From NCBI RefSeq assembly GCF_007993815.1, contig NZ_VJWE01000011.1, positions 62,001-126,000 of the forward strand: 64,000 bases of DNA. The letters are read 5' to 3'. The notes below the pieces were generated by a model, which saw only the letters and a program-made list of their open reading frames with translations, made no database searches and had not been told where the DNA came from. Source of the DNA: Acidovorax delafieldii (GTDB lineage: Bacteria; Pseudomonadota; Gammaproteobacteria; Burkholderiales; Burkholderiaceae_C). Positions within the stretch are counted from its first letter, which is position 1. Each line of letters begins with the position of its first letter. Shown here in pieces: positions 18,486 to 26,943 of this stretch. A program made the translations under genes and the position numbers.

Positions 18486-20225
18486 ATGGCCGCTGTTGAT
18501 ACTGCCCTCAAAGAAGCCTCTGCAGTAGCCCTGCCCGGGCTCGGCCGCGCCCTGATGTCTGCGGGCAAGCTGACCCAAAAGTCAGCAGAAGACATTTACA
18601 AAAAATCACAAATAAGCCGGACCAGTTTCATTGCCGAGCTGACGGGCTCTGGAGCTGTTTCTGCAGCGGATCTGGCGCACACAGTATCTGCAGTTTTCGG
18701 TGCACCCCTGCTCGACTTGGACGCCATTGATCCTTTGCGCCTGCCGAAGGAGCTCCTGGATAACAAGATATGCCAAGCATATCGCGTGGTGGTCCTGAGC
18801 AAGCGCAACAACCGGCTGATCGTCGCAACGGCCGATCCGACTGACCAAGAAGCTGCAGAGAAAATCAAATTCACCACCCAAATGGGTGTGGATTGGATTA
18901 TTGCGGAATATGACAAACTCAGCCGACTCGTAGAAGCCACCACCAAATCCGCCAGCGAATCCATGGATACGCTAATCAGCGGAGGAGGAGACTTCGCTTT
19001 TGACGATGTTGCTATTGAAGATGCGCCTGAAGAAGCGGATACAGGAACAACCGAAGTTGAAGATGCGCCGATCGTCAAGTTCCTGCACAAAATGCTGCTC
19101 GACGCCTTCAATATGCGCGCCTCCGATTTGCATTTTGAGCCTTACGAACACCAATACCGCGTCCGTTTCCGTATTGACGGAGAGTTGCGCGAAATAGCCT
19201 CACCACCGATCGCGATCAAGGACAAGCTCGCGTCTCGTATCAAGGTGATTTCGCGCCTGGATATTTCCGAGAAGCGTGTGCCTCAGGACGGTCGCATGAA
19301 GCTCAAGGTGGGGCCGGATCGCGTGATCGATTTTCGGGTAAGCACTTTGCCCACCCTGTTTGGCGAGAAAATTGTGATCCGTATTTTGGATCCGAGCAGC
19401 GCCAAGCTCGGGATCGATGCGCTCGGCTATGAACCCGTGGAGAAGGAAAGATTACTCCAGGCGATTGGTCGTCCTTACGGAATGATTCTGGTGACAGGCC
19501 CTACGGGCTCTGGCAAGACGGTGTCCTTGTACACCTGTCTCAATCTGCTGAACAAGCCGGGGGTCAATATCGCAACCGCCGAAGACCCTTCTGAAATCAA
19601 TTTGCCTGGCGTCAATCAGGTGAACGTGAATGAAAAAGCCGGCATGACCTTTGCTGTGGCACTGAAGTCGTTTCTGCGCCAGGATCCCGACATCATCATG
19701 GTGGGTGAAATCCGGGATTTGGAAACTGCAGATATTTCCATCAAGGCGGCGCAGACAGGTCACCTTGTGCTTTCCACGCTGCACACGAACGACGCGCCCA
19801 CGACGCTCACGCGGATGCGCAACATGGGTATTGCGCCGTTCAACATCGCTTCCAGCGTCATTTTGATCACAGCGCAACGTTTGGCGCGTCGATTGTGCCC
19901 TGTGTGCAAGGTTCCCGCCGATATCCCCCATGAGGCTCTGGTGGACGCGGGATACGAAGAACACGAAATTGATGGTTCCTGGGTGACCTATCGACCTGTG
20001 GGTTGCTCGGCCTGCAATAACGGCTACAAGGGCCGACTCGGCATCTATCAAGTAATGCCTATTTCCGAGGAGATCCAGCGCATCATTTTGCGCGACGGGA
20101 GCGCACTGGAGATTGCAGAGCAGGCACGCGCCGAGGGTGTTCGTTCGCTGCGCGAATCCGGGCTCTATAAAGCCAAATTGGGTCTGACTTCCCTTGAGGA
20201 AGTTCTGGCCGTCACCAACGAATAG
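18486..20225 (+). CDS. pilB: Type IV pilus assembly ATPase PilB
   Basis: Hexameric cytoplasmic ATPase that powers pilus extension. 579 residues. An N-terminal MshEN/GSPII_E_N domain is at about 50-170. The ATPase core has Walker A GPTGSGKT at 338-345, an Asp box and DPDIIMVGEIRDLETADISIKAAQTGH (Walker B and His box). A tetracysteine zinc site CPVCK...CSACNNG follows at about 471-505. pilC and pilD follow closely on the same strand. Confidence 0.97.
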   Translation: MAAVDTALKEASAVALPGLGRALMSAGKLTQKSAEDIYKKSQISRTSFIAELTGSGAVSAADLAHTVSAVFGAPLLDLDAIDPLRLPKELLDNKICQAYRVVVLSKRNNRLIVATADPTDQEAAEKIKFTTQMGVDWIIAEYDKLSRLVEATTKSASESMDTLISGGGDFAFDDVAIEDAPEEADTGTTEVEDAPIVKFLHKMLLDAFNMRASDLHFEPYEHQYRVRFRIDGELREIASPPIAIKDKLASRIKVISRLDISEKRVPQDGRMKLKVGPDRVIDFRVSTLPTLFGEKIVIRILDPSSAKLGIDALGYEPVEKERLLQAIGRPYGMILVTGPTGSGKTVSLYTCLNLLNKPGVNIATAEDPSEINLPGVNQVNVNEKAGMTFAVALKSFLRQDPDIIMVGEIRDLETADISIKAAQTGHLVLSTLHTNDAPTTLTRMRNMGIAPFNIASSVILITAQRLARRLCPVCKVPADIPHEALVDAGYEEHEIDGSWVTYRPVGCSACNNGYKGRLGIYQVMPISEEIQRIILRDGSALEIAEQARAEGVRSLRESGLYKAKLGLTSLEEVLAVTNE

Positions 20226-20245
20226 CATCCACGGACGAGGGCACC

Positions 20246-21466
20246 ATGGCGACCGCAGCATCAACCAAAGATATCAAGGATTTTGTCTTCGAGTGGGAGG
20301 GCAAGGACCGCAACGGAAAGATCGTTCGTGGCGAAATCCGCGCGGTCGGAGAAAACCAGGTGCAGGCAACGCTGCGTCGCCAAGGGGTTTTCCCCACCAA
20401 AATCAAGAAGCGCCGTATGCGTTCGGGCAAAAAAATCAAGCCCAAGGACATTGCGCTGTTTACCCGCCAGCTGGCAACCATGATGAAGGCTGGCGTACCT
20501 CTCTTGCAGTCCTTCGACATTGTGGGTCGAGGCAATACCAATGCCAGCGTCACCAAGCTGCTCAATGACATCCGGTCCGATATCGAGACCGGGACATCGC
20601 TCAACGGGGCTTTCAGAAAGTACCCGATGTACTTTGACAGTCTCTACTGCAACTTGGTAGAGGCGGGCGAGGCTGCGGGTATTTTGGAAGCCCTGCTGGA
20701 TCGGCTGGCCACGTACATGGAAAAAACCGAGGCGATCAAATCGAAGATCAAGTCGGCCCTGATGTACCCTATTTCCGTGGTGATTGTGGCTTTCGTGGTG
20801 GTGACGGTCATCATGATCTTCGTGATTCCAGCGTTCAAGGAGGTTTTCACGTCTTTCGGAGCCGATCTCCCGGCCCCCACATTGTTTGTAATGGCCATCA
20901 GCGAAGTATTTGTCAAATGGTGGTGGCTGATATTTGGCGTCCTCGGTGGAGGCTTTTTCTTTTTCATGCAGGCATGGCGCCGCAATGAAAAGATGCAGAT
21001 GTTCATGGACCGGCTTCTCTTGCGGATTCCGGTGTTTGGTGCCTTGATCGACAAATCCTGTGTCGCACGCTGGACCCGGACGTTGTCCACCATGTTCGCT
21101 GCGGGCGTGCCGCTGGTGGAGGCGCTTGACTCGGTAGGTGGAGCCGCTGGCAACTCTGTGTATTCCTTAGCCACGGACAAGATCCAGCAGGAAGTCTCTA
21201 CAGGCACCAGCCTCACGGCAGCCATGGGCAATGCCAATATTTTCCCCTCCATGGTGCTACAGATGTGCGCGATTGGCGAAGAATCCGGCTCTATCGACCA
21301 CATGCTTGGCAAGGCTGCCGACTTCTATGAAGCCGAGGTGGATGACATGGTGGCTGGCCTGTCCAGCCTGATGGAGCCCATCATCATCGTGTTTCTGGGC
21401 ACGCTCATCGGCGGTATCGTGGTATCGATGTATCTCCCCATCTTCAAGCTCGGTCAGGTCGTGTAA
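20246..21466 (+). CDS. pilC: Type IV pilus inner-membrane platform protein PilC
   Basis: Polytopic platform protein that couples PilB to pilin insertion. 406 residues with two T2SSF domains (about 70-195 and 275-395). Three membrane segments are seen (ALMYPISVVIVAFVVVTVIMIFVI, WWWLIFGVLGGGFFFFMQA and a C-terminal IIIVFLGTLIGGIVVSMYLPIF). The conserved GVPLLQSFDIV and GVPLVEALDSVGG repeats mark the two halves. Its last base is shared with the first base of pilD (TAATG). Confidence 0.97.
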   Translation: MATAASTKDIKDFVFEWEGKDRNGKIVRGEIRAVGENQVQATLRRQGVFPTKIKKRRMRSGKKIKPKDIALFTRQLATMMKAGVPLLQSFDIVGRGNTNASVTKLLNDIRSDIETGTSLNGAFRKYPMYFDSLYCNLVEAGEAAGILEALLDRLATYMEKTEAIKSKIKSALMYPISVVIVAFVVVTVIMIFVIPAFKEVFTSFGADLPAPTLFVMAISEVFVKWWWLIFGVLGGGFFFFMQAWRRNEKMQMFMDRLLLRIPVFGALIDKSCVARWTRTLSTMFAAGVPLVEALDSVGGAAGNSVYSLATDKIQQEVSTGTSLTAAMGNANIFPSMVLQMCAIGEESGSIDHMLGKAADFYEAEVDDMVAGLSSLMEPIIIVFLGTLIGGIVVSMYLPIFKLGQVV

Positions 21467-22338
21467 TGGCTCTGGAAGCATGGTTGGATGCCGCTATCGG
21501 CGGCGTGATTGGTTTGCTTTTCGGCAGTTTTCTGAATGTGGTGATTTACCGCCTTCCCAAAATGATGGAGAGGCAATGGGCCGCAGAGCTCGCGCAAGTC
21601 GAGGCATCCAATCAGGGCAAAGAGCTGCCCGAGGACACGCAGCCCACCTTTAACCTCATGACACCTCGGTCCCGCTGCCCGGCTTGTGGGCATGTGGTGC
21701 GGTGGCATGAAAACATTCCCGTCTTAAGTTATCTGTTTTTGCGCGGGCGGTGCTCGTCCTGCAAAACACGCATCAGCCCCCGCTACCCGATGGTCGAACT
21801 GGCAACGGGAGCGCTGTTCTTTTTCTGCATCCACCGCTGGGGCGCGACGCCTGCGGGGTTGGCATGGTGCGGCTTTTCGGCGGCCCTGATTGCTCTGGCG
21901 TTCATTGACTGGGACACCACGCTTTTGCCTGATGACATCACCTTGCCTTTGCTCTGGGCAGGGTTGCTGGCGTCTGCCCTGCAATGGACTAGCGTACCGT
22001 TGTTTGCTTCCGTCATGGGCGCTGCCGCAGGTTACCTGTCGCTCTGGCTGGTCTACTGGGGCTTCAAGTTGGCGACAGGCAAAGAAGGCATGGGCTACGG
22101 CGACTTCAAGCTGTTTGCAGCATTGGGCGCATGGTTTGGCTGGCAGGCGCTGGTGCCGATCATTTTGATGTCTTCAGTGATTGGCGCCATCATCGGGATC
22201 GCAATGAAAATTTTCAGCAGCTTGCGTGAGGGTGGCTACATTCCGTTCGGCCCCTTCCTGGTGGGTGCAGGGCTCACCGCGATGGTGTTCGGCCCCAACG
22301 CCATTTTGGGTACAGTGCTCGGTCTTCTGGGGCTCTGA
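21466..22338 (+). CDS. pilD: Type IV prepilin peptidase/N-methyltransferase PilD
   Basis: Inner-membrane aspartyl protease that cleaves and N-methylates type IV prepilins and type II secretion pseudopilins. 290 residues. A cytoplasmic zinc-binding loop has the CxxC pairs C71/C74 and C96/C99. Catalytic aspartates are expected in FIDWDTTLLPDD and in the GYGDFKLFAALGAW motif; several membrane helices surround them. The start overlaps the pilC stop by one base. No pilin gene is in the window. Confidence 0.97.
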   Translation: MALEAWLDAAIGGVIGLLFGSFLNVVIYRLPKMMERQWAAELAQVEASNQGKELPEDTQPTFNLMTPRSRCPACGHVVRWHENIPVLSYLFLRGRCSSCKTRISPRYPMVELATGALFFFCIHRWGATPAGLAWCGFSAALIALAFIDWDTTLLPDDITLPLLWAGLLASALQWTSVPLFASVMGAAAGYLSLWLVYWGFKLATGKEGMGYGDFKLFAALGAWFGWQALVPIILMSSVIGAIIGIAMKIFSSLREGGYIPFGPFLVGAGLTAMVFGPNAILGTVLGLLGL

Positions 22339-22347
22339 CGAACTCTC

Positions 22348-22968
22348 ATGGCAACCCACCGACAGCCCTTGCGCCTGGGTCTGACCGGCGGCATCGGTAG
22401 CGGCAAGAGCACCGTAGGCCAGATGATGGCGTCCTTGGGTGCAAGCCTCATCGACGCCGACCAGATATCCAGGGAGGTGACTGGGCCGGGCGGTGCGGCC
22501 ATGCCTGCCATTCGAACTACCTTTGGTGAAGCATATGTTGATGCATCGGGTGCGCTGGATCGTGCGCGCATGCGGCAACTGGCCTTCAGCCAACCGCAGG
22601 CGCGCAGCCAGCTGGAGGCCATCGTGCACCCCTTGGTGGCCTTGCAAAGCCAGCAACGGATTCAACAGGCCATACAGTCTGGCTGCCGATGGATCGTGCA
22701 CGACATCCCGCTGCTGACGGAATCCGGGCGGTGGGCACGCCAACTCGACGCCGTGGTCGTGGTGGACTGCACAGAGCAGACCCAGATCGCGCGAGTCATG
22801 CAGCGCAGCGGTCTGTCTGCCGAAGCCGTGCAAGGCATCATTGCCTCACAAGCTACGCGCCCAGCGCGCAGGGCGGTGGCCGATGTGGTGATTGCCAACG
22901 AAGCACGTTGCTCACTGGAGCAGTTACAGGCTGAGGTGCGGCAAGTGGCCACACTGTTCGGGCTATGA
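22348..22968 (+). CDS. coaE: Dephospho-CoA kinase
   Basis: Last enzyme of coenzyme A synthesis, phosphorylating the 3'-hydroxyl of dephospho-CoA. 206 residues. P-loop GLTGGIGSGKST is at residues 11-22, followed by the substrate motif LGASLIDADQISREVTGPGG and the lid region. It belongs to the pilD-coaE-zapD-yacG order that is conserved in many proteobacteria. Confidence 0.97.
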   Translation: MATHRQPLRLGLTGGIGSGKSTVGQMMASLGASLIDADQISREVTGPGGAAMPAIRTTFGEAYVDASGALDRARMRQLAFSQPQARSQLEAIVHPLVALQSQQRIQQAIQSGCRWIVHDIPLLTESGRWARQLDAVVVVDCTEQTQIARVMQRSGLSAEAVQGIIASQATRPARRAVADVVIANEARCSLEQLQAEVRQVATLFGL

Positions 22969-23053
22969 TGCGTACGAAACCGTTTGTGCTTTCACCCCAT
23001 GCCGTGCGCCACCGGCGTCAGAATACTCCCTGAGCCTCCAGGAACCCGCCAGC

Positions 23054-23809
23054 GTGATCCTTTACGAATACCCCTTTAACGAGCGTCTCAGAACCTATCT
23101 GCGGCTGGAGCAGCTGTTCCGCCGCTTGGGGGAGTTGATCCCCCGGCCTCACGCGCTGGATCACCATTTCGCCTTGGTGACGATTTTCGAGATCATGGAT
23201 GTGGCCGCCCGGGCCGATCTGAAGTCGGATGTGCTCAAGGACATCGAAAAGCACAAGCACCAGCTCGACACGTACCGAGGCAACCCCTCCATTTCTGAAG
23301 CCGCACTGGACGCGGTGATCAGTCAGTTGGACCGGTGCTTCGTGGCACTCAACACCCAAAGCGGCAAGTCGGGCCATGCACTGACGGAAAACGACTGGCT
23401 GATGAGCATCCGCAGCCGCATCGGCATTCCGGGTGGGACCTGTGGCTTTGACCTGCCAGCCTATTACGCGTGGCAACACCACCCCCCGGCGGTGCGTCAG
23501 CAGGCCCTGGAGGAATGGGCCTCCACGTTGGCGCCCCTCGCCGAGTCGATCTATGTGCTGCTCAAGCTGCTGCGCGATTCAGGCGTGCCCCAAAAGGTCG
23601 CTGCAGAACGCGGGCAGTTTCAGCAAAACCTGCCCCAGGGCCGCACCTTCCAGCTGCTGCGGCTTCGCATCGACCCAGCGCTGAACCTGATACCGGAAAT
23701 CAGTGGCAACCGTCTGATTGTCTCGGTGCGGCTCATGCGGCTGGAAGGCGATGGACGCCTGCACGCCTGCAACGAAGATGCGGCGTTTGAACTGACCCTG
23801 TGCGCGTAG
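23054..23809 (+). CDS. zapD: Cell division protein ZapD
   Basis: Cytoplasmic FtsZ-binding protein that bundles FtsZ filaments at the division ring. 251 residues from the GTG at 23054. The family's opening LYEYPFNERLRTYLRLEQLF and the later LTENDWLMSIRSRIGIPGGTCGFDLPAY motif are plain. Upstream codons to 22892 overlap the coaE end in another frame and are not family-like. It lies between coaE and yacG, the usual neighbours. Confidence 0.95.
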   Translation: MILYEYPFNERLRTYLRLEQLFRRLGELIPRPHALDHHFALVTIFEIMDVAARADLKSDVLKDIEKHKHQLDTYRGNPSISEAALDAVISQLDRCFVALNTQSGKSGHALTENDWLMSIRSRIGIPGGTCGFDLPAYYAWQHHPPAVRQQALEEWASTLAPLAESIYVLLKLLRDSGVPQKVAAERGQFQQNLPQGRTFQLLRLRIDPALNLIPEISGNRLIVSVRLMRLEGDGRLHACNEDAAFELTLCA

Positions 23810-23898
23810 GCCTTAGCCAGCCCAAGCCCAGAGACTGAATCGCGCCAAAGCCCGCTAAAGATCGGGCGGGCCGACTTGAGCAAGAGGATCACCCCAGG

Positions 23899-24117
23899 AT
23901 GCCCCACTCCCCAGCCCCTTCCTCGCAGGCACGCATCGTCACCTGCCCCAGCTGCGGCGGAGATAGCGTGTACAGCGCCGCGAATGTGTACCGTCCGTTT
24001 TGCAGTGAGCGCTGCAAGCAGATAGACCTTGGCGCGTGGGCCAGCGAAAGCTTTCGCATGCCCACCGAAGCGCCGCCAGACGACGCCCCCCATGGCGACC
24101 CGCGCCAGCAGCATTGA
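23899..24117 (+). CDS. yacG: DNA gyrase inhibitor YacG
   Basis: Small zinc protein of 72 residues whose E. coli homologue binds GyrB and blocks DNA binding. Four zinc cysteines are at positions 16, 19, 35 and 39 (CPSCGG and FCSERCK), followed by the conserved [13 protein letters not shown] segment and an acidic tail. It is the last gene of the coaE-zapD-yacG set. Confidence 0.95.
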   Translation: MPHSPAPSSQARIVTCPSCGGDSVYSAANVYRPFCSERCKQIDLGAWASESFRMPTEAPPDDAPHGDPRQQH

Positions 24118-24149
24118 CCAAGGTCATAGGCGCCATTCAAGAGCGATTT

Positions 24150-24213
24150 CGCCAAAAACCAGCGGTAGCGCTAGTGCTGCATGCCTGAGGAGCTACTAAT
24201 TCAATAGCAAATC
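24150..24213. repeat. Dispersed AGCTATCAAA repeat, copy 5
   Basis: Lies between the convergent yacG and mutT-like genes. It reads CAGCGGTAGCGCTAGTGC, TGCATGCCTGAGGAGCTACT and AATTCAATAGCAAATC. This is the full-length form with a terminal ATAGCAAAT. Confidence 0.65.
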
Positions 24214-24234
24214 AGTCCCACACAGGCGGGAGTC

Positions 24235-24693
24235 TCACTCCACCGCGGACTGCAGACCCCGCTCCTCAGCCAGCCATTGCAACACCGGATAGGCACCGGG
24301 CAGCACCGGGGACACCGTGATCGGCATTTGCTGCCAGGCCATGGCCTGGCCTTCACGCATCTCGAATTCGCCAGTCCATTCCCAGACCTTGCACCAGTGC
24401 AGCCGCACCAGTGCGTGGGGGTAATCGTGTTCGGTCACTTTCCAGACGCTGGCCGGGCCGATGGTCACTCCCAGCTCCTCGATCAGTTCGCGGCGCAGTG
24501 CCTGCTCCACGGTCTCGCCCGCCTCCAGCTTGCCACCCGGAAACTCCCAGTACCCCGCATAGGGCTTGCCCAGCGGGCGGGTGGACAGCAGCATCGCGCC
24601 GTCTGCGCGCAGCAGGATGCCCACGGCCACTTCGGTGTGTTTGCGTTCGGCAGTGGCCGGGACGCTGTCTGGAGCGAGATGTTCAGCCGCCAT
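24235..24693 (-). CDS. mutT: MutT-like Nudix hydrolase
   Basis: Nudix hydrolase of 152 residues, probably an 8-oxo-dGTP diphosphatase. The Nudix box is at residues 53-75 ([23 protein letters not shown]), preceded by GYWEFPGG as in MutT. The usual MutT length is about 130, so there is a short N-terminal addition. The ATG at 24693 overlaps the upstream DUF815 gene by 11 bases; an ATG at 24705 is an alternative. Its neighbours secA, argJ and DUF815 match the mutT neighbourhood in other Burkholderiales. Substrate not provable from sequence. Confidence 0.88.
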   Translation of the reverse strand: MAAEHLAPDSVPATAERKHTEVAVGILLRADGAMLLSTRPLGKPYAGYWEFPGGKLEAGETVEQALRRELIEELGVTIGPASVWKVTEHDYPHALVRLHWCKVWEWTGEFEMREGQAMAWQQMPITVSPVLPGAYPVLQWLAEERGLQSAVE

Positions 24694-25555
24694 GTCGCCC
24701 CGCATAGTCACGCGCAAACTGGTACGCCACACGGCCGCTGCGCGAGCCACGCTCCAGCGCCCAGACCAGGGCCTCAGGCCGCGCCGCCTCAATGGCCTGC
24801 GCGGGCACACCGAACGATGACAACCACTGCGCCACGATGGTCAGATACTCCTGCTGGCTGAACGGGTAGAAGCTGACCCACAGGCCAAAACGCTCCGACA
24901 GCGAAATCTTCTCCTCCACCACCTCGCCCGGGTGCACCTCGCCGTCTTCGGTGTGGGTGTACGTGAGGTTGTCGGCCATGTACTCCGGCAGCAGGTGGCG
25001 CCGGTTGCTGGTGGCGTAGATGAGCACGTTCGGCGTGGCGGCCGCCACCGAGCCGTCCAGGATCGACTTGAGCGCCTTGTAGCCTGGCTCGCCGTCCTCA
25101 AAACTCAGGTCATCGCAGAAGACGATGAATTTCTCGGGCCGGTCAGACACTACGTCCACGATGTCCGGCAGGTCGGTCAGGTCGGCCTTGTCCACCTCTA
25201 TCAGGCGCAGGCCTTCGGCTGCGTAAGCGTTCAAGCAGGCCTTGATCAGCGACGACTTGCCGGTACCACGCGCACCGGTCAGCAGCACGTTGTTGGCGGG
25301 CTTGCCCTGCACAAACTGCTGCGTATTGCGTTCGATCTTTTCTTTTTGCGGATCGATTTCCTTGAGGTCTGCCAGCCGCATCGCCCCCACGTGGCGCACG
25401 GGTTCCAGCGTGCCATGCCCACTGCTGCGCTTGCGGTAGCGCCAGGCAATGGAGGCGGACCAGTCAGGCGCTCCCAGCGGCTGGGGCAGCACCGACTCGA
25501 TGCGGGCGATGAGCTGCTCGGCACGTTCGACCAAGCGTTCAAATTTTTCGTTCAT
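24683..25555 (-). CDS. DUF815-family P-loop ATPase
   Basis: Predicted AAA+-like ATPase of 290 residues. Walker A GARGTGKS is at residues 94-101, Walker [12 protein letters not shown] is near 143, and [16 protein letters not shown] is a sensor-like motif typical of DUF815. An N-terminal region ([17 protein letters not shown]) may be helical. Its cellular role is not established. The start at 25555 ([10 protein letters not shown]) is preferred over 25588. It sits between argJ and the mutT-like gene. Confidence 0.9.
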   Translation of the reverse strand: MNEKFERLVERAEQLIARIESVLPQPLGAPDWSASIAWRYRKRSSGHGTLEPVRHVGAMRLADLKEIDPQKEKIERNTQQFVQGKPANNVLLTGARGTGKSSLIKACLNAYAAEGLRLIEVDKADLTDLPDIVDVVSDRPEKFIVFCDDLSFEDGEPGYKALKSILDGSVAAATPNVLIYATSNRRHLLPEYMADNLTYTHTEDGEVHPGEVVEEKISLSERFGLWVSFYPFSQQEYLTIVAQWLSSFGVPAQAIEAARPEALVWALERGSRSGRVAYQFARDYAGRHGG

Positions 25556-25565
25556 TGTGGCGACA

Positions 25566-25612
25566 TGCGCTAGTGGAATATGCCTCAACAGCTATCATAA
25601 AGATAGCAAAAC
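25566..25612. repeat. Dispersed AGCTATCAAA repeat, copy 6
   Basis: Lies between argJ and the DUF815 gene. It reads TGCGCTAGTGGAATATGCC, TCAACAGCTATCATAAAG and ATAGCAAAAC. Confidence 0.6.
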
Positions 25613-25617
25613 CCAAC

Positions 25618-26847
25618 TCACGAGCGGTAGTCGGCGTTGATGGTCACGTACTCGTGGCTGAAGTCGCAGGTCCACACCGTGTCCGCTGCGGTACCGCGCC
25701 CCAGTAGCACCCTCACCGTGATCTCGCTCTGCTTCATCACCCGCTGGCCGTCTTCTTCGCGATAGGCAGGATTGCGCCCCCCTTGCAGCGCCACATGCAC
25801 ATCGTCCAGGTACAGGTCGATGCCGGTCTGGTCCAGGTCGTCAATGCCGGCATAGCCCACGGCCGCCAGGATGCGGCCCAGGTTGGGGTCGCTGGCAAAA
25901 AAGGCCGTCTTGACCAACGGCGAATGGGCAATGGCGTACGCCACCTTGCGGCACTCGTCGCCAGTCTTGCCGCCTTCGACCCGCACTGTGATGAACTTGG
26001 TCGCCCCCTCGCCGTCCCGCACGATCGCCTGCGCCAGCTTTTGTGACACCGAGAGCATCGCAGCCTTGAGGGCCTGGCCGTCCGCGCTGTCGAGCGAGGT
26101 CACGGGCGCATGCGCTGCCTTGTTGGTGGCAACGACCACGAACGAATCGTTGGTCGATGTGTCACCGTCAATGGTGACGCGATTGAAAGAGCCGTCAGCC
26201 AGATCACGCGCCAGTTGCTGCATGACGGCGGGCGCCACGCAAGCGTCCGTGGCCAGGAAGCCCAGCATGGTGGCCATGTTGGGGCGGATCATGCCCGCGC
26301 CCTTGCTGATGCCCGTGATGGACACTGTGGCGCCACCGATCTGCACCTGCGCAGAGAACGCCTTGGGCAGTGTGTCGGTGGTCATGATGCCCTCGGCGGC
26401 ACGGGCCCAATGGCCGGGCTGCGCATCGGCGATGGCGGTGGGCAGTCCCGCTTCGATGCGGTCGTTGGGCAGCGGCTCCATGATCACGCCGGTCGAGAAC
26501 GGCAGGATCTGCTCGGGCGCCACGCTCAGCTGACGAGCGAGCGCAATGCAGGTGGCGCGCGCACGCGCCAGGCCGTCAGCCCCGGTACCTGCATTGGCGT
26601 TGCCCGTGTTGATGACCATGGCGCGAATGGGCTGGCCGCTGCTCAAGTGCTCGCGGCTGATCTGCACCGGCGCTGCGCAAAAGCGGTTCTGCGTGAACAC
26701 GCCAGCCACGCTGGCGCCCTCGTCCAGCAGGAACACGGTGAGGTCCTTGCGGTGGGCCTTGCGGACACCAGCTTCGGCAACACCGATGCGCACACCGGCG
26801 ATGGGGTGCAGATCGGCAGCAACGGGAGCGACTAGATTGACGGGCAT
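25618..26847 (-). CDS. argJ: Ornithine acetyltransferase/N-acetylglutamate synthase ArgJ
   Basis: Transfers acetyl from N-acetylornithine to glutamate in the cyclic arginine pathway, and may also make N-acetylglutamate from acetyl-CoA. 409 residues. The self-cleavage site is in [13 protein letters not shown], with Thr193 as the new N-terminal nucleophile. [12 protein letters not shown] before it forms part of the active site. The chosen ATG at 26847 gives MPVNLVAPV; five more codons upstream are possible. It lies just downstream of the secA terminator. Confidence 0.97.
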   Translation of the reverse strand: MPVNLVAPVAADLHPIAGVRIGVAEAGVRKAHRKDLTVFLLDEGASVAGVFTQNRFCAAPVQISREHLSSGQPIRAMVINTGNANAGTGADGLARARATCIALARQLSVAPEQILPFSTGVIMEPLPNDRIEAGLPTAIADAQPGHWARAAEGIMTTDTLPKAFSAQVQIGGATVSITGISKGAGMIRPNMATMLGFLATDACVAPAVMQQLARDLADGSFNRVTIDGDTSTNDSFVVVATNKAAHAPVTSLDSADGQALKAAMLSVSQKLAQAIVRDGEGATKFITVRVEGGKTGDECRKVAYAIAHSPLVKTAFFASDPNLGRILAAVGYAGIDDLDQTGIDLYLDDVHVALQGGRNPAYREEDGQRVMKQSEITVRVLLGRGTAADTVWTCDFSHEYVTINADYRS

Positions 26848-26907
26848 GAAGGTCTTTCTCAAAAAACTGCGGCCGATTATCCGGAAAACCGTGGCGCGCC
26901 AATGAAA

Positions 26908-26927
26908 ACACGGGCCGAAGCCCGTGT
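26908..26927 (-). terminator. Terminator after secA
   Basis: Perfect hairpin ACACGGGC-TTCG-GCCCGTGT on the minus strand, followed by TTTCATT. It lies 17 bases past the secA stop codon. Confidence 0.85.
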
Positions 26928-26943
26928 TGTCTGGATCAGGAAA